Below, in pieces: positions 49,142 to 59,241 of a DNA stretch of 64,000 nucleotides; within the stretch, counting starts at the first letter, position 1, and the number at the start of each line of letters is the position of its first letter. The DNA lies in assembly GCA_029006135.1 (NCBI GenBank), contig JAQXGE010000045.1, forward strand, positions 82,800 to 146,799. Direction: 5' to 3'. The stretch is from Oscillospiraceae bacterium. GTDB lineage: Bacteria; Bacillota; Clostridia; Oscillospirales; Ruminococcaceae. The notes below the pieces were generated by a model. That model saw only the letters and a program-made list of their open reading frames with translations, had not been told where the DNA came from and did not search any database. A program made the position numbers and the translations under genes.

Positions 49142-49960
49142 TCAATGAAGATTTGGCGCTTTATCAAGTGCAGCATGGGCAGCCGCTACCGTCTGCTCAA
49201 TCAGCCCATCGGGGAGGGGCTGAGGCTCGTCATCATGCCGAACGAACATCAAAAACTCAATGTTTCCTTCGGGTCCCTTGATCGGCGAAAAATCAAGACC
49301 AGCAGGAGTAAAATGGTTAGCCATTGCATAGTTTTGTGCCATGTGAAGAACTTCAGCGTGCGTGGAGGGTTCCCGAACAACCCCCTTCTTGCCGACCTTT
49401 TCCCGTCCGGCTTCAAATTGCGGCTTGACCAGACAAACACCTACGGCATCGGGCGTACAAATGACGTCAGCTACCGGGAAAATGTGTTTGAGGGAGATAA
49501 AGGAAACATCCACACTGAAAAATTCAATCGGCTCCGCAAGCTGATCCGGCGTAACATTGCGGATGTTGGTCCGTTCCATATTCACAACGCGGGCATCGGT
49601 GCGAAGGCTCCAGGCAAGCTGGCCGTACCCTACATCTACAGCATAGACCTTAACAGCGCCGTTTTGCAGCATACAATCCGTGAAACCGCCGGTGGAGGCC
49701 CCGATGTCCATACAGACCTTCCCTTCCGGGCGCATGGGGAAGACCTGCATGGCTTTTTCCAGCTTGAGTCCACCGCGGCTGACATAGCCGATATCGTGAC
49801 CGCGAACTTCCACCTTTGCATCTTCAGAAATCATCTCGCCGGCCTTGTCTACTTTTTGCTCATCCACAAAGACAATTCCCGACATGATAAGCGCCTTGGC
49901 GCGCTCGCGGCTTTGGGCGAAGCCGTTCTGACAGAGATATTGATCAAGACGTATCTTCAT
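49142..49960 (-). CDS. TlyA family RNA 2'-O-methyltransferase (S4 + FtsJ-like)
   Basis: RLDQYLCQNGFAQSRERAKALIMSGIVFVD (S4), VCMDIGASTGGFTDCMLQNGAVKVYAVDVGYGQL. Confidence 0.94.
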   Translation of the reverse strand: MKIRLDQYLCQNGFAQSRERAKALIMSGIVFVDEQKVDKAGEMISEDAKVEVRGHDIGYVSRGGLKLEKAMQVFPMRPEGKVCMDIGASTGGFTDCMLQNGAVKVYAVDVGYGQLAWSLRTDARVVNMERTNIRNVTPDQLAEPIEFFSVDVSFISLKHIFPVADVICTPDAVGVCLVKPQFEAGREKVGKKGVVREPSTHAEVLHMAQNYAMANHFTPAGLDFSPIKGPEGNIEFLMFVRHDDEPQPLPDGLIEQTVAAAHAALDKAPNLH

Positions 49961-51831
49961 TCCACACTCCCCTTTCGGGATTCAAGAACCATAGAAGCAA
50001 GAGCCGGGGCATCCAAACCCAGAGCTTCACGAAGCTGCGGAACAGTAGCATGAAGCAAACGGGTATTATCTACGCCGCGGTGCAGGAAAGTGCCTTTCCA
50101 TCCGAACTCATGCAGCGCTGTACAGAGCTGCTGACCAATTCCGCCGGACGGCACAGCTTCCTCAGCAAAAAGAATTGTTTTATAGCGGGAAAGGTCTTCA
50201 CACAAGCCCTCAGGCAGCGGGAAGATCTGGACCAGTTTGCTGCAGTCAGCGCGAATACCTTGTTCCTCAAGCAAAGAAACAGCTTTCAGTGTCTCTTCGC
50301 TCTCTGCACCATAGCTGACAAGGACCACATCGGCATCTGCTTTGGGCTGGATGAAATCATAAAGCTGCCCGGAACAGCCGAGAGCAGCTAATGCTGGCTG
50401 TTCTTCGCCGCGTGCATAACGAATGGCGCGGGGGCCGTGCATGGTTTTGATGATTTTTTCCAGCCAATATTCGAGTTCGGCATAATTGGATGGCGAATAA
50501 GTCGGGATGCCAATCTGGCTGAAATAGCCAGGGTCATAGATTCCCTGATGCGTTTCACCATCAGCGGGAACCAGCCCGGCCCGGTCAACGGCAAACACAA
50601 CATCCAGCTTCATCAGATTGACATCATGAATCATCTGATCATAGGCGCGCTGGAAAAAGGTGGAATAGATTGCCACAACAGGAAGCATCCCCTGGCTAGC
50701 CAGTCCGGCAGCAAAAGTTACTGCGTGTTCTTCCGCCATGCCAACATCAAAGAAACGCTCTGGAATGCTGTGATAGAAGAAATTCAGACCCGTACCGTAT
50801 TTCATGGCCGCGGTAATCGCACAAAGCTCGGGAACTTCTGCCCCCAGTTCCGCGAGACGCATACCAAAGCGGGTTGAGAACGAATCCTTTGGGGAAACTT
50901 CTGGGTTGGTCAGATGGTTCAGATCAAAAGCCGATACGCTGTGGAATTCTCCCGGATTTTCCTCGGCCTGCTTCAGACCTTTTCCTTTCTGGGTGACTAC
51001 ATGGAGAAAGACCGGAGCATATTGTTCGTTCAAGTTCGTGAAAAGGCGGATGAGTTCCATTACATCGTGACCGTCTACAGGCCCGATGTACTGAAAGCCC
51101 ATCTCCTCAAACATCGTAGAGTGGTAAATTCCACGGCGGATAAGCTTTTTGCCTTCCTGCAGAACTTTAACAAGGTCATCACCGATAGCGGGAATTTTTT
51201 CAAGAGCTGTCTCCATCTGGGCTTTTGCATGATAGTACTTGGGGTCGGTGCGCAGCTTGGTCAGATAGTTGGCCATCTGTCCCACGTTTTTGGAGATGGA
51301 CATCTTGTTGTCGTTGAGGACAACGATGAGATTGTTCAGCGTACTTACATTATTCATGCCCTCGTAGACCATGCCGCCGGTAAAGGCACCATCACCGATA
51401 ATTGCCACGACTTTTCCCGGCTCTTTCTTGAGCTTTTTGGCCCGTGCCACGCCAATGGCAGTGGAGAGCGCCGTACTGCCGTGACCGGCGATGAAGGTGT
51501 CACAGTCACTTTCCTGCGGGGCGGGAAAACCAGAAATGCCATCCTTTTTGCGCAGCTGTGCAAATCCCGCGCGCCGTCCCGTCAGGAGCTTGTGCGTGTA
51601 ACATTGGTGACCGACATCGAACAAAATTTTATCCTGCGGAAGGTTCAGCACACGGTGCAGTGCAACAGTCAGTTCCACAACACCGAGATTGGAAGAAAGG
51701 TGCCCGCCAGTGGCGGAAACGCTCTCTATAAGAAAATTGCGAATATCCTCACACAGAAGCGGCAGCTCCTGCGGCAGGAGCTTTTTTACATCGCCTGTCC
51801 CATGGATTTTATCCAGGTATGTGTATTTCAT
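49957..51831 (-). CDS. dxs: 1-deoxy-D-xylulose-5-phosphate synthase
   Basis: GGHLSSNLGVVELTVALHRV, VGHQCYTHKLLTGR, GDGAFTGGMVYEGMNN, VGMAEEHAVTFAAGLA. Confidence 0.96.
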   Translation of the reverse strand: MKYTYLDKIHGTGDVKKLLPQELPLLCEDIRNFLIESVSATGGHLSSNLGVVELTVALHRVLNLPQDKILFDVGHQCYTHKLLTGRRAGFAQLRKKDGISGFPAPQESDCDTFIAGHGSTALSTAIGVARAKKLKKEPGKVVAIIGDGAFTGGMVYEGMNNVSTLNNLIVVLNDNKMSISKNVGQMANYLTKLRTDPKYYHAKAQMETALEKIPAIGDDLVKVLQEGKKLIRRGIYHSTMFEEMGFQYIGPVDGHDVMELIRLFTNLNEQYAPVFLHVVTQKGKGLKQAEENPGEFHSVSAFDLNHLTNPEVSPKDSFSTRFGMRLAELGAEVPELCAITAAMKYGTGLNFFYHSIPERFFDVGMAEEHAVTFAAGLASQGMLPVVAIYSTFFQRAYDQMIHDVNLMKLDVVFAVDRAGLVPADGETHQGIYDPGYFSQIGIPTYSPSNYAELEYWLEKIIKTMHGPRAIRYARGEEQPALAALGCSGQLYDFIQPKADADVVLVSYGAESEETLKAVSLLEEQGIRADCSKLVQIFPLPEGLCEDLSRYKTILFAEEAVPSGGIGQQLCTALHEFGWKGTFLHRGVDNTRLLHATVPQLREALGLDAPALASMVLESRKGSVE

Positions 51832-51853
51832 GTTACGTTCCTCTTTTACACGC

Positions 51854-52321
51854 TCATACGGCCGGCATTAAAAAGCCAATCGCCACACCGAATACTGCAC
51901 CGGTTAGAACCTGAATAGGAGTGTGTCCCACCATTTCTTTGAGCCTTTTGTCCCCTAAAAAGGGAAGATGTTCGGATTCCTGTTCCATCCACTCACTCAG
52001 CATACGGTTGAGCAGCTTTGCCTGCTCCCCCGTCTCACGACGGACACCCATAGCGTCATACATGACAATAACCGCCAGAACAAAAGCAAGCGCAAATTCA
52101 GTGGAGCCGGTTCCGCAATGACGTCCTGTGGCAACCAACATGGCACAGACTGTGGCAGAATGGGCGCTGGGCATTCCGCCTGCACCCCAGAGACGCTCCG
52201 GAATGAATTTACCGAGCATGATAAAGTTGATAATGACCTTTGTCAATTGAGCAAGCAGCGAACTGATGGCAGCTGTGACCAGAACATAATTCCAGTTTAG
52301 CGCTTCCATTAAAAGCGACAT
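51854..52321 (-). CDS. divergent PAP2 family (DUF212) membrane protein
   Basis: LAQLTKVIINFIMLGKFIPERLWGAGGMPSAHSATVCAM; YDAMGVRRETGEQAKLLN. Confidence 0.88.
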   Translation of the reverse strand: MSLLMEALNWNYVLVTAAISSLLAQLTKVIINFIMLGKFIPERLWGAGGMPSAHSATVCAMLVATGRHCGTGSTEFALAFVLAVIVMYDAMGVRRETGEQAKLLNRMLSEWMEQESEHLPFLGDKRLKEMVGHTPIQVLTGAVFGVAIGFLMPAV

Positions 52322-52345
52322 AGGATATACTCTCCTTCAAATGGG

Positions 52346-53233
52346 TTATTTGTCCCGGCGCAGAAGTTCCCGTGCCATCTCGCAGAGAAATTCTGCCGGT
52401 TTTCCCAGCGGGGTCAGAGCTGCCATTGCCGCTTCGTTATGACTTTCAGCAAGCCGGCGCGCCCCTTCAAGACCGTAGAGGGTAATAAACGTGGTTTTAT
52501 CATTGGCTTCGTCGCTGCCAACGGGCTTGCCAAGCTGCTCGGTGGTAGAAGTTACATCGAGGATGTCGTCCACAATCTGAAAGACAAGTCCCAATTCCGC
52601 AGCATAGTGAGCCAGTGCGGTGCGCTGCTCGCTCGAAGCGCCCGCCGCATCGCAGCCAAGATCCGTCCCTGCAATGATGAGCGCGCCGGTTTTATGGGCG
52701 TGCAAATTTAATAATTCACTTTCAGTGGCGCGGACTGTCTCATAATGTTTATCCAGTTCCTGCCCGTAAAGCATTCCCCTGGCACCGCCGGCACCGGAAA
52801 GATGCGCGGCAGCTTTGACACGGCTTTCTGCGGGCAGCGGCGCATTGGCAATCACCTCAAAAGCTGCAGTGACCAGCGCATCTGCCGCCAGAAGCGCGGT
52901 GGCTTCATCAAACTGCCGGTGGCAGCTCGGACGACCCCGGCGGGTGTCATCATTGTCCATGCAAGGGAGGTCATCATGGATAAGAGAATAGCAGTGCAGC
53001 ATTTCAAGCGCGACCGCATAATCCACTGCCTGCGCCGGGTCAGAACCCGCAAGGCCGCAGGCCGCAAGCACCAATACAGCGCGAACACGCTTGCCGCCGC
53101 CCAAAAGGCTGTACTGTGCGGCCTGTCCGATGCGGGATGAGGCCGGCAGATATTGAGCGGATAATTCCGTAAGCCTTTTTTCTGTCATGGAAACAAAAGC
53201 TGCATATTGCGCCTGATAAACACTATGTTCCAT
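52346..53233 (-). CDS. ispA: polyprenyl (farnesyl) diphosphate synthase
   Basis: LLGGGKRVRAVLVL, LIHDDLPCMDNDDTRRGRPSCH, QIVDDILDVTSTTEQLGKPVGSD. Confidence 0.93.
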   Translation of the reverse strand: MEHSVYQAQYAAFVSMTEKRLTELSAQYLPASSRIGQAAQYSLLGGGKRVRAVLVLAACGLAGSDPAQAVDYAVALEMLHCYSLIHDDLPCMDNDDTRRGRPSCHRQFDEATALLAADALVTAAFEVIANAPLPAESRVKAAAHLSGAGGARGMLYGQELDKHYETVRATESELLNLHAHKTGALIIAGTDLGCDAAGASSEQRTALAHYAAELGLVFQIVDDILDVTSTTEQLGKPVGSDEANDKTTFITLYGLEGARRLAESHNEAAMAALTPLGKPAEFLCEMARELLRRDK

Positions 53234-53269
53234 ACAAAACACGTCCTTTCGAGAATTTTCCCGGCGGCA

Positions 53270-53485
53270 TTAGTCTTCCTGCTCGGTGGTTGATGCCAGC
53301 GAGGAATCAATCTCCTCAATTTGAAGCTTTGCGGTGTTCAAGGTTTCATTGCAGTAGCGAATCAGCTGTGCAGCTTCCGCATAGAGCTTGACAGACTGAT
53401 CCAAAGAGGTATTTTCGTTTTGCATCAGGGCCAGCAATTCCTGAAGACGCTGCATCCCTTCCTCAAATGATTTTGGTTTTTTCAT
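53270..53485 (-). CDS. xseB: exodeoxyribonuclease VII small subunit
   Basis: KKPKSFEEGMQRLQELLALMQNENTSLDQSVKLYAEAAQLIRYCNETLNTAKLQIEEI. Confidence 0.93.
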   Translation of the reverse strand: MKKPKSFEEGMQRLQELLALMQNENTSLDQSVKLYAEAAQLIRYCNETLNTAKLQIEEIDSSLASTTEQED

Positions 53486-54699
53486 CTGATTGGCCTTTCT
53501 GCACGTTCTACCGCATCCACGGTGCACTGTGCGGCTGCAAGGTTTCCCTGTATCGTAATCTTCTGCCCCGGCTGAAGTTCAGCAACATTTGTATGATTCC
53601 CATGTTCATCTTTTACAATGGTATATCCGCGGGCCAGAACCGCATAGGGACTGACGGAGGCAGCCACTGCCGCTGCGCTTTGAAGCGTTTGGCCGCAGTG
53701 CGTTTCTTTTTCGTGAATCTCATTTTGAATTTGCGCTGTGACGCGAGCCAGATTCTCTGCACGCAGCTGCACGCTGTGCTGTGCATTGCGCAGCACGGGG
53801 GAGGCGGAAATTGTTTTGCAATTATTATAGCATATTTGCAGACGGGACTGTATATTTTTTTGAATATTTTCTTGTAAAATGAATAATTGGCGGCGCACCT
53901 GTGAAACGTCCGGTACGCAAAGTTCTGCCGCAGCAGAGGGAGTTGGCGCACGAAGGTCTGCCACATAGTCAAGGATCGTGGTATCAATCTCGTGCCCTAC
54001 AGCAGAAACAACCGGCTTATGGCAGGCATAGGCAGCCCGGGCAATCCGCTCGCTGTTAAACACCCAGAGGTCCTCCTTGCTCCCGCCGCCGCGCGTCACA
54101 AGAATCACGTCAGGACGCGGGTCAGCATCCAGTCGCTTGATTCCCTCCACAATGCTTTGCTCCGCTTCAAGGCCCTGAACGCTCACAGGAGCCAGCAATA
54201 ATTTTGTCAGCGGCCAACGGCGCGAGGCAACATGAATCACATCCTGAAGCGCTGCGCCCGTTTTTGATGTGACGATGCCAATGCATTTGGGCATCGCAGG
54301 CAGAGGACGCTTGTGAGCCGGGTCGAAAAGGCCTTCCGCTGTCAGCTTCTTTTTAAGCGCATCAAAGGCCATCTGCGCCGCACCGGCACCAAAAGGACGC
54401 ATATAATCACAGTACAGCTGAAATGCGCCATCCCGTTCGTAAAGGGTCGCGCGCCCATAGGCAAGAACCAGCATCCCATTTTCCGGCTCAAAGCCAAGCA
54501 GGCGGGCCTTGTCCCGGAACATAACGCATTTGACGGATGCGCGTTCATCCTTGAGAGTAAAATAACAGTGGCCGCTCTTGTAGTGCCGGGTAAAATTGGA
54601 AATTTCCCCGCAGACGATGAGATTATTCAGCGGCTCGCACTGTTCAAGGACCTGCCGAGCCAGCAGGTTCAGTGTCGTCACATTGATGTAGTCGGCCAC
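53482..54699 (-). CDS. xseA: exodeoxyribonuclease VII large subunit
   Basis: CGEISNFTRHYKSGHCYFTLKDERASVKCVMF, GIVTSKTGAALQDVIHVASRRWP, RGGGSKEDLWVFN, SAVGHEIDTTILDYVADLRAPTPSAAAEL. Confidence 0.96.
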   Translation of the reverse strand: MADYINVTTLNLLARQVLEQCEPLNNLIVCGEISNFTRHYKSGHCYFTLKDERASVKCVMFRDKARLLGFEPENGMLVLAYGRATLYERDGAFQLYCDYMRPFGAGAAQMAFDALKKKLTAEGLFDPAHKRPLPAMPKCIGIVTSKTGAALQDVIHVASRRWPLTKLLLAPVSVQGLEAEQSIVEGIKRLDADPRPDVILVTRGGGSKEDLWVFNSERIARAAYACHKPVVSAVGHEIDTTILDYVADLRAPTPSAAAELCVPDVSQVRRQLFILQENIQKNIQSRLQICYNNCKTISASPVLRNAQHSVQLRAENLARVTAQIQNEIHEKETHCGQTLQSAAAVAASVSPYAVLARGYTIVKDEHGNHTNVAELQPGQKITIQGNLAAAQCTVDAVERAERPIR

Positions 54700-55625
54700 T
54701 GTCCCACCTCCCTGGCAGCCAGGATGGATACGCCAATCGCATTGTCACTGGCAAAACGGCCGGGGACAAACCAGACGTTGTCCATCTGTTTCGTGAGATG
54801 GCTGCGAATCACATCGCTGCTCATCACACCGCCTGCAAAAACGACTGGCAAACCCGGCTCCTGCTCCAGAGCGGCCGAAGCCATACGGCGAAGTGTTTCC
54901 GCAATGCAGAGCAGACAGTATTTGCAGACGTATTCCGGGCTTTTTCCCTTCGCAAGCAAATTTTCGCATTGATTCTGCAATCCAGAAAGGCTGCAGGAAG
55001 TTCCTCGCACACTTGCTTTCGGCCTGATTTCTTCCTGACAGGCAGCTGCAAGACGGCTCACCTCTGCGCCGGCCGGGAACCCGAATCCAAGCCGCACGCC
55101 CAAACGGTCCACAGCTTGACCAGCATAAAGGTCTGTACTTGTGCCAATACATTCGATTTTATCCGGCCCTTCACAGCGAAGCAAATCGGTTGTGCCGCCC
55201 GAGACATGAAAGACAAATTCCTTCTGCGCAAACAGTTTTTCACCCTGCGCGGCATAAAGTGCCGCCGAAATATGCCCCTGTTGGTGGGTTGTGCGAACCA
55301 GCGGGATCCCTTTTGCTGCGCAGAAAGCCTCTGCGGCATTCACCCCGGCTAAAAAGCATGGCATATAGGATCCCTCAACAGGCCGTGGCTTTGCAGATAC
55401 GCCAACCGCCCCAATGGAGGTTAAATCCACTTTTTCAGAAAGACTATGGATAAGTTCGGGCAAAGCAGCCGTGTGATGAAACAGTGCATCGCTTTGCCGC
55501 AGTCCCAGCTGGCCTTCTTTTACCGGAAGAAACTGCTTGCAATCACAAACAACCTCCCCGGCCGCCGTATCAAATACAGCCAGGGAGGTTGCATAGTTGC
55601 TGGTATCAATTCCCAGGGTCAGCAT
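54678..55625 (-). CDS. TsaD/Kae1-family protein (paralog type linked to xseA in Clostridia)
   Basis: LGIDTSNYATSLAVFD, HQQGHISAALYA (HxxxH), FHVSGGTTDLL, VVFAGGVMSSDVIR. Confidence 0.85.
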   Translation of the reverse strand: MLTLGIDTSNYATSLAVFDTAAGEVVCDCKQFLPVKEGQLGLRQSDALFHHTAALPELIHSLSEKVDLTSIGAVGVSAKPRPVEGSYMPCFLAGVNAAEAFCAAKGIPLVRTTHQQGHISAALYAAQGEKLFAQKEFVFHVSGGTTDLLRCEGPDKIECIGTSTDLYAGQAVDRLGVRLGFGFPAGAEVSRLAAACQEEIRPKASVRGTSCSLSGLQNQCENLLAKGKSPEYVCKYCLLCIAETLRRMASAALEQEPGLPVVFAGGVMSSDVIRSHLTKQMDNVWFVPGRFASDNAIGVSILAAREVGQWPTTSM

Positions 55626-56047
55626 TGTTCTGCGGGGGTCTGCCCCATCTTACGGGCCACAGTACCAAGCAGGCCGTTGACAAATTGGTAGTCTTTGTCA
55701 TCGCCGTACTTTTTGACCAGTTCAACCGCCTCATTAATGGCAACACCGGGCTTTTTCTCATCCCCGTAAAGCATCTCAGCCAAGGCAACACGCATGACAA
55801 CCAAGCTGACGCGAGGCACCCGGTTCAGCGTCCACCCCTTAAGGTTTTCGGCAATCAGAGAATCAATCTCCTCGGAGTGCTGCTCCATATCACGCAAAAT
55901 GCGCAGAGAAAAGCTATCCAGAGGATGCTCGTTTGATTCCGGCTGATTCAGCATAGCCGGGTTCGGATCATCTTCATGAAAAGTTGCGGAGAAAGCCGCA
56001 AGGAAGGCGTTTTCGCGCGCTTCGCGGCGAGTCAGATTCTGTTCCAT
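55619..56047 (-). CDS. nusB: transcription antitermination factor NusB
   Basis: LTRREARENAFLAAFSATF, MRVALAEMLYGDEKKPGVAINEAVELVKKYGDDKDYQFVNGLLG. Confidence 0.92.
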   Translation of the reverse strand: MEQNLTRREARENAFLAAFSATFHEDDPNPAMLNQPESNEHPLDSFSLRILRDMEQHSEEIDSLIAENLKGWTLNRVPRVSLVVMRVALAEMLYGDEKKPGVAINEAVELVKKYGDDKDYQFVNGLLGTVARKMGQTPAEQC

Positions 56048-56079
56048 CGTCACATTCCCAATCCCTGTTTTTGTTTTCT

Positions 56080-56436
56080 TTAAGCATCCTGCGGTTCGGC
56101 CAAGCCGGCAGCGATTACGTCCACGCGGGAAACTGTAATACCCGTCATGTTCTGAATCGTCTGCTTAACGTTTTCCTGCACCTTGGCGCAAACCGTCATA
56201 ATCTTGCAGCCATACTGTGCAATGATGTGTACCTGTACAGTGGCTACGCCATCCGTGAGCTGTACCGTAACCGGTTTTTGAATGCTTGCCTTGTTGAGCA
56301 GACCGCGCACGCTCTGCCTGCTGCCGGAAGAAACTTCGGCTACACCATCAATCTCAAGAGCTGCCAGACGTGCGATTTTGGCAAGAACCTCCGTTGAGAT
56401 CTGAAGGCTGCCATTCACTGTATTGCGAACGTCCAT
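56080..56436 (-). CDS. Asp23/Gls24 family envelope stress response protein
   Basis: LQISTEVLAKIARLAALEIDGVAEVSSG ... VQVHIIAQYGCKIMTVCAKVQENVKQTIQNMTGITVSRVDVIAAGL. Confidence 0.93.
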   Translation of the reverse strand: MDVRNTVNGSLQISTEVLAKIARLAALEIDGVAEVSSGSRQSVRGLLNKASIQKPVTVQLTDGVATVQVHIIAQYGCKIMTVCAKVQENVKQTIQNMTGITVSRVDVIAAGLAEPQDA

Positions 56437-56541
56437 AATTTATCCTCCCGCTGCCGAACATGACGTCCGGCGGATGTCTATGGTAAATAATTTATATACA
56501 GTTTACCACAAATCCGCCGCATTTGCAACCAATGGCGTGGT

Positions 56542-57216
56542 TTATTTTACCTCAACTACCGTGATGTCCTGTGCGGTAAGATTGCCACATTGATTGAGCA
56601 CTGCATCCCGGATGCGAGTCACCTCCTCAGCGGTCAAGGCATCGTTCTCCGTCATGACCGTGACATCTGCCCGATCTGCACTCAAAGTGACCACACAATC
56701 GGCAAAGCCTTTGGCCTTGATAAGATTTTCTATCGTTGCCTCTGCCGTTATGTTCGCCACCTGTTTTTCAAGTTCATCCGTTATCTCTTTCTTTTCAGTA
56801 TCCGTTAACTCGCTGTTTTTTAGCGTCTTTTTGATTGTATCCAGCACTTCATCCCGCGACTTTGAGCGTGAAAGGCGTGCCTGCTCAAAAAATTCGTTTC
56901 CAGAATCCTTGCTCACACTGACAAGCTGGGCTTCGCCGTAATTCTTTCCTGCAAATTCGCTCTCCCCCGTCCCGCTGATTTCCGCTTCCAAAGGATCATA
57001 TACCGCCTGTTCTGTATCGGAGGCCGTCAGGCTGACAGGCTCCTGCGGCTGCGCAGGGGCCTCTAAAATGGCAGAAGTCTCTGCAACTTCGCCCTGCTCA
57101 GAGGCCGGGACGGTTTCCAACCCCTTTTGAGAGTAAGACCAGTTGAGATATACGGCACCGCCCAGCGCCAGTGCCAACACTGTCAGGGTGATCCCCTGCC
57201 CCTTTTTCCCTTTCAT
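56542..57216 (-). CDS. spoIIIAH: stage III sporulation protein AH
   Basis: N-terminal TM; FFEQARLSRSKSRDEVLDTIKKTLKNSELTDTEKKEITDELEKQVANITAEATIENLIKAKGFADCVVTLSAD. Confidence 0.93.
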   Translation of the reverse strand: MKGKKGQGITLTVLALALGGAVYLNWSYSQKGLETVPASEQGEVAETSAILEAPAQPQEPVSLTASDTEQAVYDPLEAEISGTGESEFAGKNYGEAQLVSVSKDSGNEFFEQARLSRSKSRDEVLDTIKKTLKNSELTDTEKKEITDELEKQVANITAEATIENLIKAKGFADCVVTLSADRADVTVMTENDALTAEEVTRIRDAVLNQCGNLTAQDITVVEVK

Positions 57217-57256
57217 ATTGCTGCCCCCTTACTTGGCTTTTGTGTTTCGGATAATC

Positions 57257-57787
57257 CTATTTGGATTGAGAACGAAGCTTATTTACCGTAATATGACTCG
57301 GCCCAATTCCGGTCAGTGCTCGGACAAGTTCTGTTACCCGGAGCTGAATTTCCGCCTTGTCACCGCCTTCACAGAGAACGGCTACTCCACGGATTTCAGG
57401 CTGGCGTATGGTTTCTACCAATGCCGAGGAGGAACCGTTCGTCAGAACGTGGGAAGAATGGGATGTTTCGCTTTCTGCGTCCCGGCTTTGCTCCAGATCC
57501 TGTGCATAGACGGTTTGCTCATTTTCATCCAGCGTTACCATGACTTTCGTATCTCCCGCTCCTTCCATGGCGCCAATCAATTCCTCGAGCCGCTGTTCCA
57601 GTTGCTGTTCATAGTCTATATTTAGTACAACATCGGATTTCTCGGGTTCTTTAGGCTCCGGAACCCACTCCGATGCACAAATAAGGAACATTCCTGCGAG
57701 CCCGGCGGCAATAAGCAGGTTGACACGCTTTTTTTCATCGCTTAGTATTTCCCGCAGTTTTGCGGAAAGCTCTTTTCCGCCGGTCAT
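57257..57787 (-). CDS. spoIIIAG: stage III sporulation protein AG
   Basis: TM near N-terminus; EQRLEELIGAMEGAGDTKVMVTLDENEQTVYAQD; IRGVAVLCEGGDKAEIQLRVTELVRALTGIGPSHITVNKL. Confidence 0.93.
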   Translation of the reverse strand: MTGGKELSAKLREILSDEKKRVNLLIAAGLAGMFLICASEWVPEPKEPEKSDVVLNIDYEQQLEQRLEELIGAMEGAGDTKVMVTLDENEQTVYAQDLEQSRDAESETSHSSHVLTNGSSSALVETIRQPEIRGVAVLCEGGDKAEIQLRVTELVRALTGIGPSHITVNKLRSQSK

Positions 57788-58215
57788 TGCCCTTCCTCCA
57801 ACACCCAAGGAACTTCCTTGCCCCAATACGCTAAAAGTTCCTCCGCTTGCTTCCGGTCAGCAGGATAAGCCAACCGAATGTGGTATCCGTCCTCTTTCTT
57901 GCAAACGATGGATTCGATCCCGCTTTGCCGAAGCAAATCCTGAATTGCTGCGGCGGATTGCTCCTGCTCAAGGCTCTCGCCATAATCGGAAAAATCCTCA
58001 GCAGTAAGGCCCTGTTCCGCCCAGGAGCGAAGTTCGTTGACAAAGCCCTGCCAGTTTGCATTCCCGATGCCATGAATAACCGACGTTAAAATATATAGAG
58101 TGAGAACAAGATTTATGACCGGCTTAAAGACGTGGTCCGGCCAGAATGTGCGGATTATGCCGGCCAGAGTGCATAGAATGCAGCACCCGAGTGCCCATTG
58201 ACGCAGTGAGGTCAT
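57784..58215 (-). CDS. spoIIIAF: stage III sporulation protein AF
   Basis: Two N-terminal TMs and position between AE and AG. Confidence 0.85.
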   Translation of the reverse strand: MTSLRQWALGCCILCTLAGIIRTFWPDHVFKPVINLVLTLYILTSVIHGIGNANWQGFVNELRSWAEQGLTAEDFSDYGESLEQEQSAAAIQDLLRQSGIESIVCKKEDGYHIRLAYPADRKQAEELLAYWGKEVPWVLEEGQ

Positions 58216-59241
58216 TCAGGTCCCTCCGTTCCCGCCGAGCAGCAACAACATCGTAGAAAGAATCACCATAAAAAAATACAGCATCAGTACAGCCCCGCAC
58301 AAACGAGCACCTTCACCAAACAGCTTGCAAATTTGACTGCATTGCTTTTGCCCTCCCGCAGCAGCAACGATACCCGTGGAAGAAAATGCCAGCCAGTAAA
58401 GGCTGCATTGCAATAAAACGGGAACGAATGCAGCTGCCAACGCCGCCACAGCCGCAAGAGCAAGAGATCCTTTGAGAAGGTGAACCGCTGCCGCAACACT
58501 GCTCATTGCAGCGGCGGCAACATTGCCAACGATGGGGACAGCGGCCGAAACTGCATTTTTGCCAAGCCGCAATGCGGCATGGTCGGAGCAGCCCGCCAAA
58601 ACATTCTGAAGTCCCAATATTAGGCTGAATACCGCACCGCAGCACTTGAGAAGCCCGGAAAAGCATCGTGCGAATAAGTTTGCCGCTTCTCCAAGGCCAC
58701 TGTCATTCCAGATGGCAGCTGAGACAGAAAAGCAAAAATAAATTTGCAAAATCGGCAGCAGGATTTTTTCAATCGCGATGGAAAGAAAAGCTGACATGGC
58801 GTAAAACAGATTGCTGTATACAGTGGCTCCCGCAGTCTGACCCGCAAGCAGAGCAACGCCGCTGTATACCGGAACAAATCCAGTTAGATAGGCTTGGCAG
58901 GTTTTGGCCGTAATAGCTACCTGATCCACGAGTTCCATCATGGAGGACAGGCAGAGCGTGCCGAACCCAAGAACGCAGACGGCATCAAGACATTTTTTCC
59001 AACTGCTGTGTCCGGCCAACAGACTTATCCCGCAGCTGATAAGCAGAAACAGATTGGCACGGCGGGTCATTTCCCATGGCTGATGCAGGGCGTCCGGAAT
59101 CCAGCCAATCAGTTTGTCAAGCAAGTCGGAAAATGTTGTGCTCAGTGTATCTTGTAAGGTAATGCCGCCGGAATCGAGAATGCTTTGAATCTCCTGCGGG
59201 AGTTCCTCTGCATCCGCCGGAAGTGCAAATACAGCCATCAT
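58216..59241 (-). CDS. spoIIIAE: stage III sporulation protein AE
   Basis: Signal peptide plus multi-TM; ATGATG overlaps the spoIIIAD TGA, so start 59241 is preferred over the 59640 ORF start. Confidence 0.9.
   Translation of the reverse strand: MMAVFALPADAEELPQEIQSILDSGGITLQDTLSTTFSDLLDKLIGWIPDALHQPWEMTRRANLFLLISCGISLLAGHSSWKKCLDAVCVLGFGTLCLSSMMELVDQVAITAKTCQAYLTGFVPVYSGVALLAGQTAGATVYSNLFYAMSAFLSIAIEKILLPILQIYFCFSVSAAIWNDSGLGEAANLFARCFSGLLKCCGAVFSLILGLQNVLAGCSDHAALRLGKNAVSAAVPIVGNVAAAAMSSVAAAVHLLKGSLALAAVAALAAAFVPVLLQCSLYWLAFSSTGIVAAAGGQKQCSQICKLFGEGARLCGAVLMLYFFMVILSTMLLLLGGNGGT

Noticed and set aside
50914-51918. 334-aa plus-strand ORF antisense to dxs
   Set aside because: Shadow ORF; dxs motifs are clear on the minus strand.
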